Below are positions 1 to 8,729 of a stretch of 64,000 bases of DNA, piece by piece. Each line of letters opens with the position of its first letter. Within the stretch, counting starts at the first letter, position 1. Under the pieces are notes generated by a model, which saw only the letters and a list, made by a program, of their open reading frames with translations, was not told the origin of the DNA and did not search any database. This DNA is from Pseudomonas sp. NFR16. GTDB lineage: Bacteria; Pseudomonadota; Gammaproteobacteria; Pseudomonadales; Pseudomonadaceae. The translations under genes were made by a program, and so were the position numbers. The stretch spans positions 1,221,258 through 1,285,257 of the forward strand of contig NZ_FNYJ01000001.1 in the NCBI RefSeq assembly GCF_900108875.1. Reading direction: 5' to 3'.

Positions 1-2625
1 GCTGGCGATCTGTCCGAGGCTGTTGTCGACGTTCGCGGCGTTCAGCATGAGCTTGCCATCGGCAATCAGCGTGGCGTTGTGGTTGATCAGAGTGTCGTCG
101 ACGCTGAGGGTCATCTCGCCCCGGCTGCTCAGCAGGCCGTCGGTGTTGTCGAGGCTCCCCACGCGAGCATCGATGGCCGCGGCGGAAATCGCGCCGTTGA
201 CGTTGGCCAGGGCGTGGGCGACGCGCACCATCAAACTCTGATCGCTCAGCAGCTTGCCGTTGCTGTTGTCGAGGCTGTCGGCGTTGAATTCAAACCCAAG
301 GGCACTGGAGATTTCACCGTTCTGGTTGTTCACGCCCGCAAGGTTTTTCAGCAGCAAGGCGCCCGGCGCGTTGATCAGGCCATTCTGATTGTTGAGCTGG
401 CCGTGGTTGAGGTCGAGGGTCAGCGTGCCGTTACTGAAGAGTTCGCCCGCTTGTTGATCGAGACCGGTGACGCTGGCTGTCACAGCCTTGGCGGCGGCAA
501 TGCGACCGCCGTCCTGGTTAGTGACCTGCGCTGCGTTGAGGATCAGGCTGTCGGCGCTGGAGAGCTGGCCGTTGTGACTGTTGTCGAAAGCACCGGTGCT
601 GACGACCGTCGCACCCTTGCCGGACATCGCGCCCTGATTGCGGTTGTCCAGGCTGGCACTGGTCAGCGCCAATGTGCCGTCGGTGCTGATCGAACCCTGC
701 TGATTACTCACCGCACCCTGGGTGACGACTGATAAGGCACCGGCACTGGACACCTTGCCAGCGGCGTTGGTCAGCGTCTGGGCGGTGACGTTGAGCGTGC
801 CTTCGCTACTGAGCAGGCCACTGCCGTTGTCGAGGTCACCGCTGAGGTTGACGGTGAGATCGGTCTGACCGGACAGCGTACCGCTGCTGTTATTCAGCAG
901 CCCGCCGTCGAGGCGCAATGCGCTGCCCGCGTAGATCAGACCGTTATCCTGATTGAAGACGTTGGCGATGTTCAGGCCCATCGTGCCGCCAGCCAGCACT
1001 TTGCCGACGCGGCTGTTGTTCAGCTGGCTTGCCGTGATGCGCACATCGGCGCTGCTGGAAAGCTCGCCGCCGCGGTTGTCGATGTCGGAAACATCGAGGC
1101 TCAGCGCTTTTGTCGAACCCACCAGGCCGCCCGTGCGGTTGTCAAGCTGGCTGCCCTTGAGGGTCAGATTGCCTTGGGCGACCACTTCGCCTTTCTGGTT
1201 GTTCACCGTGTTGATTGTGGCGTTGAGGTCGCGTTTGCTGGAGATGCGGCCGTTGCTGTTGAGCGCCACCTCGGCGTTGAGCAGCCCTGCCCCGCCTGCG
1301 CTGATCAAACCGCTCTGGTTGTTCAGTGTGCCTTGAACGTTCAGGGCCAGATTGCCCCCGGCGGTGATCTGCCGACCGCTGTTGTCGAGGCTTTGGCTGG
1401 TCTTGGCGCTCAGGTCACGACTGGCAATCACCGTTCCGTTGTTGCGCAGGTTCTGCGCGCTCAGCGCCACGTCACCCCTCGCATTGCGGCTGTCGTCGGC
1501 ATTCACCCCCGCTTCAACGATCGCGTTGTTGGTCAGCTGGCCGTTGCTGCTCAGGTTGATGCGATCGCGCGCGGCGATGTTCTGCTGGATGTTCAGGGCG
1601 TCGCGGGTCTGCAGGTCGACGCTGTTGCCGTACATCGCGCCCTGCACGTCGGCGCTGGCCGCCTTGACATTGACCGCGCCGTTGGCGGCGACTTGCGCCA
1701 TGATCAGTTGGCCGTTGGCGTCGATCTGGATGTCGCCTGCGCTGGCGGCGAGGTTGCCGGCGAGTTTCACACCGACGCCGGCTTCGGTGCCCACCAGTCG
1801 AATTGCGCCAGCGTACATGCCGCCCAGCGCCGAGCTGTCGATGGCCAGTTGCGGCTTTGCGCTGCCGTCGTCCGCCAGCGCGGTGGCGTTGAGGGTCTGG
1901 GCGTCGACGTCGTTGCGACCGGTGACGATGTTGAGCTTCTTGGCGTGCAGCTCGGCGTTGATTTTCGCGCTGCGGGTGATGATGTTGAACTGGTCGACGT
2001 TGTCGGCATTGAGGCCACCGCCTTCGATGGAGACGCTGCCGCTGTCGACGCGGAAGTGGTCGAGTCGGCCGTTGTCGAGCACCGGCTTGCCGGTGGTCAA
2101 GGTCACCTGCGGCGTATTGATGAAGCCGCAGCCGTTGCAGCTGATGCCGTATGGGTTGGCGACGATGACGCGGGCCGCCTGCCCGGCCACTTCTGTGTAA
2201 CCCTTGAGCTGCGTGGCGTTGGCACCGATCACTTCGTTGAGGATGGTGCTGGCGGCGCGGTCGTTGAGGTTCTGGTTACCGAGGATGATGCCGCCCAGTT
2301 GCGTACTCTGGGTACGGTCGGTGGCGTTGTTGAGGATGACGCCTTGGGTGCCGACGTTGTACTGCTGATACTGGTTGTGCGAGAGCCCGCTGGCGTTGGG
2401 CGCGGCAATGTTGACGATGGGCACGCCGTTGCCCGCCTTGCCAACCGTGGTGTTGGTGGTGCCACTCACGGCAATGCCGTCAGCCTGGGCCAGCAGCGGT
2501 TGCCAGAACATCGCCTGCACCAGAATCAGCGCGATGCCGCGCTTGGGCAGCCCGCAGAACGACGGTCGCTCGATCAGCGTCGCGGAGGGCTGGCGGGCCA
2601 GAAAGTTGAATAAACGAACGTCCAT
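1..2625 (-). CDS. TpsA exoprotein (filamentous haemagglutinin/CdiA type), N-terminal 875 residues
   Basis: This open frame starts at 2625 and runs off the left edge, so the C-terminus, and any toxin or repeat domain there, cannot be seen. The N-terminus (MDVRLFNFLARQPS) and the long signal region ending near LLAQADG are typical of Pseudomonas TpsA proteins. A TPS secretion domain follows, with NQNL at residues 117-120 (usually NPNL) and NPYG at 157-160, then a CNGCGFINTP stretch. From about residue 350 the protein is made of filamentous-haemagglutinin-like repeats of the LDNxxGxLxS kind, which form a beta-helix. ATG 2625 was preferred over the in-frame ATG 2634 because family members begin MDVR. 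Its transporter ends 21 bases upstream. It could be an adhesin or a contact-dependent inhibition toxin; the missing end decides. Confidence 0.93.
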   Translation of the reverse strand, partial: MDVRLFNFLARQPSATLIERPSFCGLPKRGIALILVQAMFWQPLLAQADGIAVSGTTNTTVGKAGNGVPIVNIAAPNASGLSHNQYQQYNVGTQGVILNNATDRTQSTQLGGIILGNQNLNDRAASTILNEVIGANATQLKGYTEVAGQAARVIVANPYGISCNGCGFINTPQVTLTTGKPVLDNGRLDHFRVDSGSVSIEGGGLNADNVDQFNIITRSAKINAELHAKKLNIVTGRNDVDAQTLNATALADDGSAKPQLAIDSSALGGMYAGAIRLVGTEAGVGVKLAGNLAASAGDIQIDANGQLIMAQVAANGAVNVKAASADVQGAMYGNSVDLQTRDALNIQQNIAARDRINLSSNGQLTNNAIVEAGVNADDSRNARGDVALSAQNLRNNGTVIASRDLSAKTSQSLDNSGRQITAGGNLALNVQGTLNNQSGLISAGGAGLLNAEVALNSNGRISSKRDLNATINTVNNQKGEVVAQGNLTLKGSQLDNRTGGLVGSTKALSLDVSDIDNRGGELSSSADVRITASQLNNSRVGKVLAGGTMGLNIANVFNQDNGLIYAGSALRLDGGLLNNSSGTLSGQTDLTVNLSGDLDNGSGLLSSEGTLNVTAQTLTNAAGKVSSAGALSVVTQGAVSNQQGSISTDGTLALTSASLDNRNQGAMSGKGATVVSTGAFDNSHNGQLSSADSLILNAAQVTNQDGGRIAAAKAVTASVTGLDQQAGELFSNGTLTLDLNHGQLNNQNGLINAPGALLLKNLAGVNNQNGEISSALGFEFNADSLDNSNGKLLSDQSLMVRVAHALANVNGAISAAAIDARVGSLDNTDGLLSSRGEMTLSVDDTLINHNATLIADGKLMLNAANVDNSLGQIAS

Positions 2626-2646
2626 GTCATGCATCCCGGCGAAACG

Positions 2647-4392
2647 TTAGAGGAAAAAATCCAGGCGGAAATAGATCGGCGATTCGCGCTCGATCACGCC
2701 GGCCGGACGCTCCAGAGAGTGGGCAAAGGTGGCGGTCGCCGCGACGTGCTGGCCACGGGCGAAAAATTCGAAAGAGTTGCTGGACATGCGCCCGTGCTCG
2801 TCGCCGTTGTAGCGATCGTTGCGGATCACGCCCTGGTCGTAACCGACGGCAGTGCCGTAGTCGCTGAATACTGGGCGCAGCCATTCAAGCGTCACCGGGC
2901 GGGTCAGGCGCAGCTCGTTGCGCCAGTAGCCGCCGCTGTCTCCAGAGAGAAACTGATCCTTGTAGCCGCGCACCGATGCCGAGCCGCCCAGGCTCATGCG
3001 CTGGGGGCTGAACAGCACGTCCTCACTGCGCTGACCGGTGGCCAGGCTGGTGAAGGTCAGGCTCTCGCCGAACAGCTTGAACGGCTGCAGGTAGCTGACC
3101 GTGCCGGTGTACTTGCGGTAACGCGCATCGGCCTCGCCGGGGCCGGGATGGTTATTGTCCTGGGCACCGAAGGCGCTGATGCCCTGCTGCATGCCCAGGT
3201 CGACGTTGAGAAACGCCCCGCCGACGCGACGGCCGTGGTTAATGCCGTACTGCACTTCGCTGATGCGGTTGCTGCTCAGCGCCAGGCGGCTGTCTTCGAT
3301 GTAGTTGTTGGTGCGCAGGTTGGACAGGCCGACGTTGAGCGAGGTTTTGCTCAGAGCATCACGATAGATGACCCGCTCGGCGCGCAGCTGATGGGTCTGG
3401 CTGTCGCCGCTCTGTTTGAAGTTGAAGCCGTTGGCCTGCACCTGAGAGCGAAAATCGCTTTCGCTGTAGCTGTAGGTGAAGTTCCACCAACCCCACGGCA
3501 AGTTGTAGGCCAGCGAGGCGTTATGCGAGGTGTGCGCCGAATCGGTCATCGCATCGTGGCCACCGCGCAAGCTCAGCTGGTCGGCCAGACCCAGCGGGCT
3601 GTCCCATTCAAGCCCGGTATTCCACTGCTGTTCGCCGGTGCTGCGCTGGCCGTCGTTGTTGCGCGACAGGCTAGCGCGCCAGGGCTTTTGCGGTGTGTTC
3701 TTGACCAGCACGTCGCTGCCACCAACGGCTTGGCCCGGGGTCAGCTCCATTTGCGCCTGATTGGATGGCAGGCGGTTGAGCTGATCAACCATCTGCTCGA
3801 TCTCGCGCAGGTTGACCAGTTGCCCTTCCTGCCCCGGAAACGCCATGGCCAGTTCGCGATCACTCAGGCCGCTGCTGGCATCGCTTTTGATCGTCTCGAG
3901 GCGACCTTCAACGATCAGCACCTGCAGCTGCCCTTTCGACAGATCCTGTTGCGGCAGGTACGCGCGGCTGGTCACCAATCCCTTCTCGATGTACAGATCG
4001 GTGATGACTTTCAGCAGCTGATTGAGCTGCGAGACGCCAAGGCATTGGCCCAGATAAGGCCGGGTCAAACGTTTGCGCTCGGACTCGGAAAGTGAGTCGG
4101 CGCCTTTGAGTTCGATGGTGGTGATGGTGAAGCAGCGGGTGTCGGCGGGTGCGCTGGGTTGCGCCGGCGCGGCTTGCCTGCCGGGCAGATCCTTGAGTTC
4201 TTCGAGGCGGCGTTGTTGCTCTTGCAGCAGGCGATCCTGGCGGTCGCGAATGAGATCTTGCTCCCCCGGAGTGGGCGCTGCCATTACGGAAAAAGACACG
4301 ATGGTCAGCAGGCCAAGCAGCGAAACCTTCGAAATGTAAACAACCACGGAGCGTCCTTGCGATGGCATAGTGATATCAAATAGGCGGCGCAA
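2647..4392 (-). CDS. TpsB outer-membrane transporter (ShlB/FhaC/CdiB family)
   Basis: This 581-residue Omp85-superfamily transporter would export the exoprotein encoded just downstream. The N-terminus has a signal peptide (hydrophobic stretch about residues 22-37, ending VMAAP), then a charged helix (RDRQDRLLQEQQRRLEEL) like the plug helix of FhaC. POTRA domains follow (about 75-230) and then a 16-strand type barrel. The VRGY motif, the conserved L6 loop signature of the family, lies about 100 residues before the end, and the protein ends in phenylalanine (RLDFFL), as outer-membrane barrels do. Length matches the family. An alternative start eight codons in (MPSQGRS) is possible. The tpsB-tpsA order resembles E. 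coli cdiBAI and many haemolysin/haemagglutinin loci. Confidence 0.95.
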   Translation of the reverse strand: MRRLFDITMPSQGRSVVVYISKVSLLGLLTIVSFSVMAAPTPGEQDLIRDRQDRLLQEQQRRLEELKDLPGRQAAPAQPSAPADTRCFTITTIELKGADSLSESERKRLTRPYLGQCLGVSQLNQLLKVITDLYIEKGLVTSRAYLPQQDLSKGQLQVLIVEGRLETIKSDASSGLSDRELAMAFPGQEGQLVNLREIEQMVDQLNRLPSNQAQMELTPGQAVGGSDVLVKNTPQKPWRASLSRNNDGQRSTGEQQWNTGLEWDSPLGLADQLSLRGGHDAMTDSAHTSHNASLAYNLPWGWWNFTYSYSESDFRSQVQANGFNFKQSGDSQTHQLRAERVIYRDALSKTSLNVGLSNLRTNNYIEDSRLALSSNRISEVQYGINHGRRVGGAFLNVDLGMQQGISAFGAQDNNHPGPGEADARYRKYTGTVSYLQPFKLFGESLTFTSLATGQRSEDVLFSPQRMSLGGSASVRGYKDQFLSGDSGGYWRNELRLTRPVTLEWLRPVFSDYGTAVGYDQGVIRNDRYNGDEHGRMSSNSFEFFARGQHVAATATFAHSLERPAGVIERESPIYFRLDFFL

Positions 4393-4594
4393 TTTTAGGT
4401 AGCCATTCCTTTGGCGTCAATTACTCAGCCCGCCGTATGCCGGGTTTGTTACAACTTTCAGAAAAATCCCGGCACTGCCGGCATTGAAGGGAGGGTGCGA
4501 GCGCCGGTCTGAATAACCGGCCGAAGCGACCTGACCCAGCGGCCACCCTGATACCCCGCGCCCATGGACTTCGACGATAGTCACAATCGCAATA

Positions 4595-4616
4595 ATGGAT
4601 TAACCGGTTGGTCCAT
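4595..4616. promoter_or_regulatory. Candidate LacI-family operator upstream of the OprB-like porin gene
   Basis: An imperfect 22-bp palindrome is centred on AACCGGTT (4602-4609), with outer arms ATGGA and TCCAT. It lies about 100 bases before the porin start. The centre resembles the CG-centred operators of LacI-family sugar regulators; the Pseudomonas PtxS site TGAAACCGGTTTCA shares AACCGGTT. The rest of the intergenic region 4393-4714 shows no gene. Confidence 0.4.
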
Positions 4617-4714
4617 AATTGTGGTTTCATTGCGCCCGCTTGCGAGCGCACCCGCGTGCGGCCTCGCCTTCACTGCCCTCGTCCCTGCGACGCCTTTGCA
4701 CTTCAGGTTGATCA

Positions 4715-6025
4715 ATGAGCATTCCTTCGCATTTTTCTGCTGAGCCCGCTTCCCGCCGCGCGCTTTCCTTGGCGCTTGTCGCCGGTTCAATGCTGGCCAT
4801 GGCCGCGTCTTCGCCATCGATGGCTGACGACTGGCAGGACCGGTCGACGATGACCGGCGATTGGGAAGGACATCGCAGCAGGCTGGCTGAACAGGGTGTG
4901 AAGATCACTGGCGACTACAGCGGCGAGACGGTCTACAACGCCCACGGCGGCAAACAGCGCGGCACGCGTTATTCGCAAAACATCAAGCTGGGTGCGCAGT
5001 TCGATCTGGGCAAGTTGTTCGATCTCGAAAGCGGCGGTCGCATTCAGCTGACCATCAACGACCGACGCGGCAACGACGGCTCGGGGGATCTGGTGGGTAA
5101 CCGTCTGCCGGTCCAGGAAAACTACGGCGGTCTTTATACGCGCCTGACTGAACTGAGCTACGAAAACACGCTGTTCACGCCGGCGCTCAACGTCAAGCTC
5201 GGTTACCTGGCCATGGGCAACGACCTGGGCGGCCTGACCAGCGGCATCCTGTGCAACTTCATGAACGCCGGCTTCTGCGGCCACCCGCTGGCGATGTCCG
5301 GCGGCAGCGGCTGGAGCAATTACCCGAATGCCCATCTGGGCGGCACGGCAAAATACCGCTTCACCCCCAACTTCGCCCTGCAAGTCGCTGCGTATAAAGT
5401 CGACGCGGCGAGCAATGGCGATTCCAGCCGGGCCTGGCATGTGACGCCCAAGGACAGCACCGGCAACATCCTGCCCATCGAGGCCATCTACAACGTGCTG
5501 GGCGAGATGCCCGGCGAATACCGCGTCGGTTACTACTACGACACCTCGGACGCGCAGCGCATCGGCACCAGCAAGCAAGTCGGCGGGCGCGAAGGCTCGT
5601 ATTTCCTGATGGATCAGGACATCTGGAATTCCACTGACGTGACCGGGCGCAACGTGCACATGTTCGCGCAGTTCTCCAACGCCAGTGCGGCCGCCGCGCC
5701 GTTTCGCCGCTGGTATTCGGCGGGTTTTGCGCTGAAGAAGCCGTTCGTGTCGCGTCCCAACGACACCCTCGCCATCGGCTACGGCCGCGCGGTGTTCAAT
5801 TCGCGCAGCCGTGACGTGCAGGAAAACGCCGCGCTCGCCAACGGGCAGGACTTTCCTGATCTCGCCAGCGGCGAAGGCCTGGTGGAAATGACGTACGGTG
5901 CGCAAGTGGCGCCGTGGCTGACGATCCGCCCTTCGCTGCAGTACATCATCGAACCGGGTGCGTTTTATGGCGAAGACATCGACAACACGCTGATCCTCGG
6001 CCTGCAAGTCAAAGCGACGCTGTAA
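4715..6025 (+). CDS. oprB: Carbohydrate-selective outer-membrane porin, OprB family
   Basis: This 436-residue outer-membrane porin belongs to the OprB family, which lets glucose and other sugars diffuse into the periplasm. A signal peptide covers about residues 1-37 (hydrophobic stretch LALVAGSMLAMAAS, cleavage near SMADD). The mature start has the family signature (MTGDWEGHRSRLAEQGVK), followed by beta-barrel strands rich in Tyr and Gly. The C-terminus (LILGLQVKATL) is a typical last strand. The gene stands alone, and the palindrome about 100 bases upstream may be its sugar-responsive operator. The substrate cannot be read from the sequence, and neighbouring genes do not show a sugar uptake system right here. 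Confidence 0.9.
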   Translation: MSIPSHFSAEPASRRALSLALVAGSMLAMAASSPSMADDWQDRSTMTGDWEGHRSRLAEQGVKITGDYSGETVYNAHGGKQRGTRYSQNIKLGAQFDLGKLFDLESGGRIQLTINDRRGNDGSGDLVGNRLPVQENYGGLYTRLTELSYENTLFTPALNVKLGYLAMGNDLGGLTSGILCNFMNAGFCGHPLAMSGGSGWSNYPNAHLGGTAKYRFTPNFALQVAAYKVDAASNGDSSRAWHVTPKDSTGNILPIEAIYNVLGEMPGEYRVGYYYDTSDAQRIGTSKQVGGREGSYFLMDQDIWNSTDVTGRNVHMFAQFSNASAAAAPFRRWYSAGFALKKPFVSRPNDTLAIGYGRAVFNSRSRDVQENAALANGQDFPDLASGEGLVEMTYGAQVAPWLTIRPSLQYIIEPGAFYGEDIDNTLILGLQVKATL

Positions 6026-6394
6026 CCCGCTGCCGATTCGATAGCCGTTCGCCTCGCCGGGCGGCTACGTGCTCTGCACTTCTCCAGCCCTCATCGTCGG
6101 ACTCCCCCTTCACTGCGTTTTTGCCAGCGTGGATGGCTTGCCCGGGTCATTGCCCGGCACGCATGCAGATCGAGTGTGCTGTTCAATCTCGGCGCGTCCC
6201 GCCCTCTCCATCACGCCGCCATTCACGTCGTCGCGGGCGTACTCTCCCGCGCGCGCTGGCGCTGCGGCCCTCCAGCAGGCAATGTTTGCAAAATCCTCAT
6301 GCAAAACTGCAACCTCCGCCGATTGTTTGGCTCAGACTATTTCGCTACCGGCAAAATCGCGCATCATGGGCGCGTCAGCTCAAGGGAGATTTCC
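6026..6394. other. Intergenic region without a recognised gene
   Basis: These 369 bases separate the porin from the CAP-domain gene. A short hairpin (TAGCCG at 6042 pairing with CGGCTA ending 6067) follows the porin stop but has no T-tract. An in-frame extension of the next gene up to 6176 is open, but it lacks a signal peptide and any recognisable family sequence, so it is treated as non-coding. Confidence 0.5.
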
Positions 6395-7246
6395 ATGCGT
6401 TTCAGAACATTCATCACGTCTCTTGCCGCCTTGTCGTGGGTGCTGCTGGTCACCGGGACGGCGGTTGCCAGCGAAGAAACGCAGCTGATCCAGTCCATCA
6501 ATACTTATCGCAGCCAGGCGCAACCTTGCGCCAACCTGGCCTCGCAAGAGCTGCCGCCGCTGACCACGGACCCGCGCCTGAACCTGCCGGCCACCGGCAC
6601 CGTGGACCTGCAACCGATGCTGGCGCGGGCGTCTTATCCGATGGTCACGGTGCAAGCGATCACCCTTTCCGGCCCGCGCGATGCGCAATCGGCGATGGCG
6701 GCGATTCAGGAAAGCTTCTGTCAGGTGGTGCTCAACCCGCAGTTTGTCGACATCGGCGTAAGCCGCGCCGACCGCGACTGGCGCATCGTCCTTGCGCGTC
6801 CACTGCTGGCGGGCGGTCTGGGTAATTCGCAGGCCGAGGGCCGCAAGATGCTCGACCTGATCAACGCCGCGCGTTCCGTGCCCCATCAATGTGGTGGTCA
6901 GCCTTATTCAGCCGCGTCCCCGCTGACCTGGAACGACAACCTCACCAGCGCAGCCGAGAGCCACTCCCGCTCGATGGCCAACAATAATTTCTTCGATCAC
7001 AAAGGCCGCAACGGCGGCACCCCTGGCGACCGCGCGGAACTGGCGGGTTATATCGGCCAGCAGATCGGCGAGAACATCGCCGCCGGCCAGGACAACGCCC
7101 GCAAAGTCGTCGACGGCTGGCTGGCCAGCCCCGGGCACTGTGCCAACCTGATGAACCCGCAATTCCGCGAACTCGGCGCCGCCTACGCCGTCGACCCGAA
7201 AAGCGACGCGGGCATCTACTGGACGGCGGTGTTCGGCGTGCAATGA
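6395..7246 (+). CDS. Secreted CAP-domain (SCP-like) protein
   Basis: The protein has 283 residues from ATG 6395, which follows an AGGGAGA ribosome site and opens a clean signal peptide (MRFRTFITSLAALSWVLLV, cleavage near AVASEE). Residues about 25-150 form an N-terminal region of unknown function. Residues about 155-283 are a CAP/SCP domain: MLDLINAARS, the SAAESHSRSMANNNFFDH core with family His and Glu, GENIAAG, and PGHCANLMNPQFRELG. CAP proteins are exported and their bacterial roles are mostly unknown. Three Cys pairs could form disulphides. A start at 6176 is open but would add an unrelated 73-residue extension. Confidence 0.9.
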   Translation: MRFRTFITSLAALSWVLLVTGTAVASEETQLIQSINTYRSQAQPCANLASQELPPLTTDPRLNLPATGTVDLQPMLARASYPMVTVQAITLSGPRDAQSAMAAIQESFCQVVLNPQFVDIGVSRADRDWRIVLARPLLAGGLGNSQAEGRKMLDLINAARSVPHQCGGQPYSAASPLTWNDNLTSAAESHSRSMANNNFFDHKGRNGGTPGDRAELAGYIGQQIGENIAAGQDNARKVVDGWLASPGHCANLMNPQFRELGAAYAVDPKSDAGIYWTAVFGVQ

Positions 7247-7275
7247 CGCCAGCCGAGGCGCCAAAGACCGAGCCT

Positions 7276-7640
7276 TCGCGGGCAAGCGCGCTCCTACAGG
7301 TCTTGTGGCCTGCCGCGATACCGGTCCGCGCCGCGCAACCGTTGTAGGAGCGCGCTTGCCCGCGAACAGGCCGGTACATTCGCTGAATAAGCATCGACTG
7401 GAATTCAGTCTTCGCGAGCAAGCTCACTCCTACGGGTCTTGTGGCCCGTTCAAGAATCCAGCCAGCGCCGCGCAACCCTGGTAGAAGCGCGCTTGCCCGC
7501 GAACAGGCCGGTGCATTCGCTGAATAAGCATCGACTGGAATTCAGTCTTCGCGAGCAAGCTCACTCCTACAGGTCTTTTGGCCTGCCGCGATACCGGTCC
7601 GCACCGCACAAACGTTGTAGGAGTGTGGCTTGCCCGCGAT
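7276..7640. repeat. Tandem array of Pseudomonas REP/REPIN elements, 137-bp period
   Basis: At least six REP units in alternating orientation fall at 7276-7299, 7344-7366, 7411-7433, 7481-7503, 7548-7570 and 7617-7639. The core is GTAGGAGCGCGCTTGCCCG or its complement. They pair into facing REPINs. The segments from 7350 and 7487, and the motif at 7411 and 7548, repeat with a spacing of 137 bp; the segment at 7298-7350 matches 7571-7622, two periods on. So the array grew by tandem duplication. A further single REP core lies at 7741-7760. No gene was seen between 7247 and 7828. Confidence 0.9.
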
Positions 7641-7828
7641 CGGCTGCGCAGCAGTCGTAAAACCGGCCACCTCGGTAATTCAGACACACCGCATGCACCG
7701 GACTTGCTGCCGGTTCCCGACAGATCGTCCGAGTGCGGCCCAGGGCAAGCGCGCTCCTACAGCCTTGCTCCCGTTTGAACCAGCCCAAATACAAGCTCAC
7801 GCCTACAGCCTCGTGGCCCGCCTGACCG

Positions 7829-8452
7829 TCACTTGGCTTTGCCATCTCTGGGTTTGTAGAACTGGAACTTGCCGGTTTCGGCGGTCTTGATGTACTCGGA
7901 CGCCCACGCGGGTTTGACGTTGCGGTCGTGAAAATACATCGCGCCGCGGGTGCGGTCGGTGAGTTGCTGATTGAGCGCCTTGCGGGCGATTTCCTTCGAT
8001 GCGGCGTAGCGATCGTCTTCCTGCACCTGATCGGAACGCCCATCGCACCACCATGAAAACTGGCAGGCCTTTTTCTCCACGCCCTGCTTCACCACGCCGC
8101 ACACGGTGTCGGGATAGCCCTCATGGCCGAGGCGATTGAGGACCACGTTGGCGACCGCTTCCATGTCCGCATCGCTGCCGCCCTTGGCCTCCCAGTAAAT
8201 GGTCCGCGACAGACACGTGAGGGCGTCATCCACGGACGCCACGCCGGCCGGATCAACGGCCTGAGCTTCGGATTTGGTGATGATCTGGCTTTGCGGCACC
8301 GCCGGCGTCGGGCCGTCCTTTTCGGCGGCTTTTTCCTCCAGCACCTGTGCTTTGCTGACCACCGCTTCCGGCGCAGGCGCTGCGTCGTCGGCGAGTGTCC
8401 CGGCCGCGAACAGCATCGCGATCAGGCCTGTCGAAAGAGAAATGAGGCGCAT
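7829..8452 (-). CDS. Cell-wall hydrolase, SleB/Hydrolase_2 family
   Basis: The protein has 207 residues with a signal peptide (MRLISLSTGLIAMLFAAGTLADD). Residues about 25-75 are an Ala/Pro-rich linker. Residues about 78-200 match the SleB-type hydrolase domain: CLSRTIYWEAKGGSDADMEAVANVVLNRL, with the family catalytic Glu in YWEA, then CQFSWWCDG and the GAMYFH segment. Members cleave peptidoglycan glycan strands (spore cortex enzymes in Bacillus; periplasmic cell-wall enzymes in proteobacteria). It is transcribed alone, with its 3' end facing the REP array. Confidence 0.88.
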   Translation of the reverse strand: MRLISLSTGLIAMLFAAGTLADDAAPAPEAVVSKAQVLEEKAAEKDGPTPAVPQSQIITKSEAQAVDPAGVASVDDALTCLSRTIYWEAKGGSDADMEAVANVVLNRLGHEGYPDTVCGVVKQGVEKKACQFSWWCDGRSDQVQEDDRYAASKEIARKALNQQLTDRTRGAMYFHDRNVKPAWASEYIKTAETGKFQFYKPRDGKAK

Positions 8453-8729
8453 CGTCGAACCTTTTGCATGAGGCCGATCGATCCTGCACCCGGGTCACGT
8501 CTGTGCGGCCAGGAAAGGCGCGCAGCCAGCGGTGAATCGGAACATCGCAAGCTGTCGTCGACACGATTGTTATGGGGACCGTTCGCAAGCGCATGTCACA
8601 TCGGATGCGCTCGCCGACAGCAGCATAGTGGCGTTTTGGTTTTATGCAATCCCCCCAGAGCTCAAGACCAAAACCACTTGCCAGGCCGCCTTGCCGTTGC
8701 CGATAGTGGCGACCAAGCTGCGTCCCCAC

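Noticed and set aside
1174..2613. Long plus-strand open frame opposite the TpsA gene
   Set aside because: It mirrors codons of the clearly recognised exoprotein; composition is Val/Ala/Gly-rich with no family sequence.
2629..4095. 488-residue plus-strand frame opposite TpsB
   Set aside because: Shadow of a recognised Omp85-type transporter on the minus strand.
7276..7640. Possible CRISPR array
   Set aside because: Repeats alternate in orientation, spacers are themselves repeated, and the core is the known Pseudomonas REP; no cas gene.
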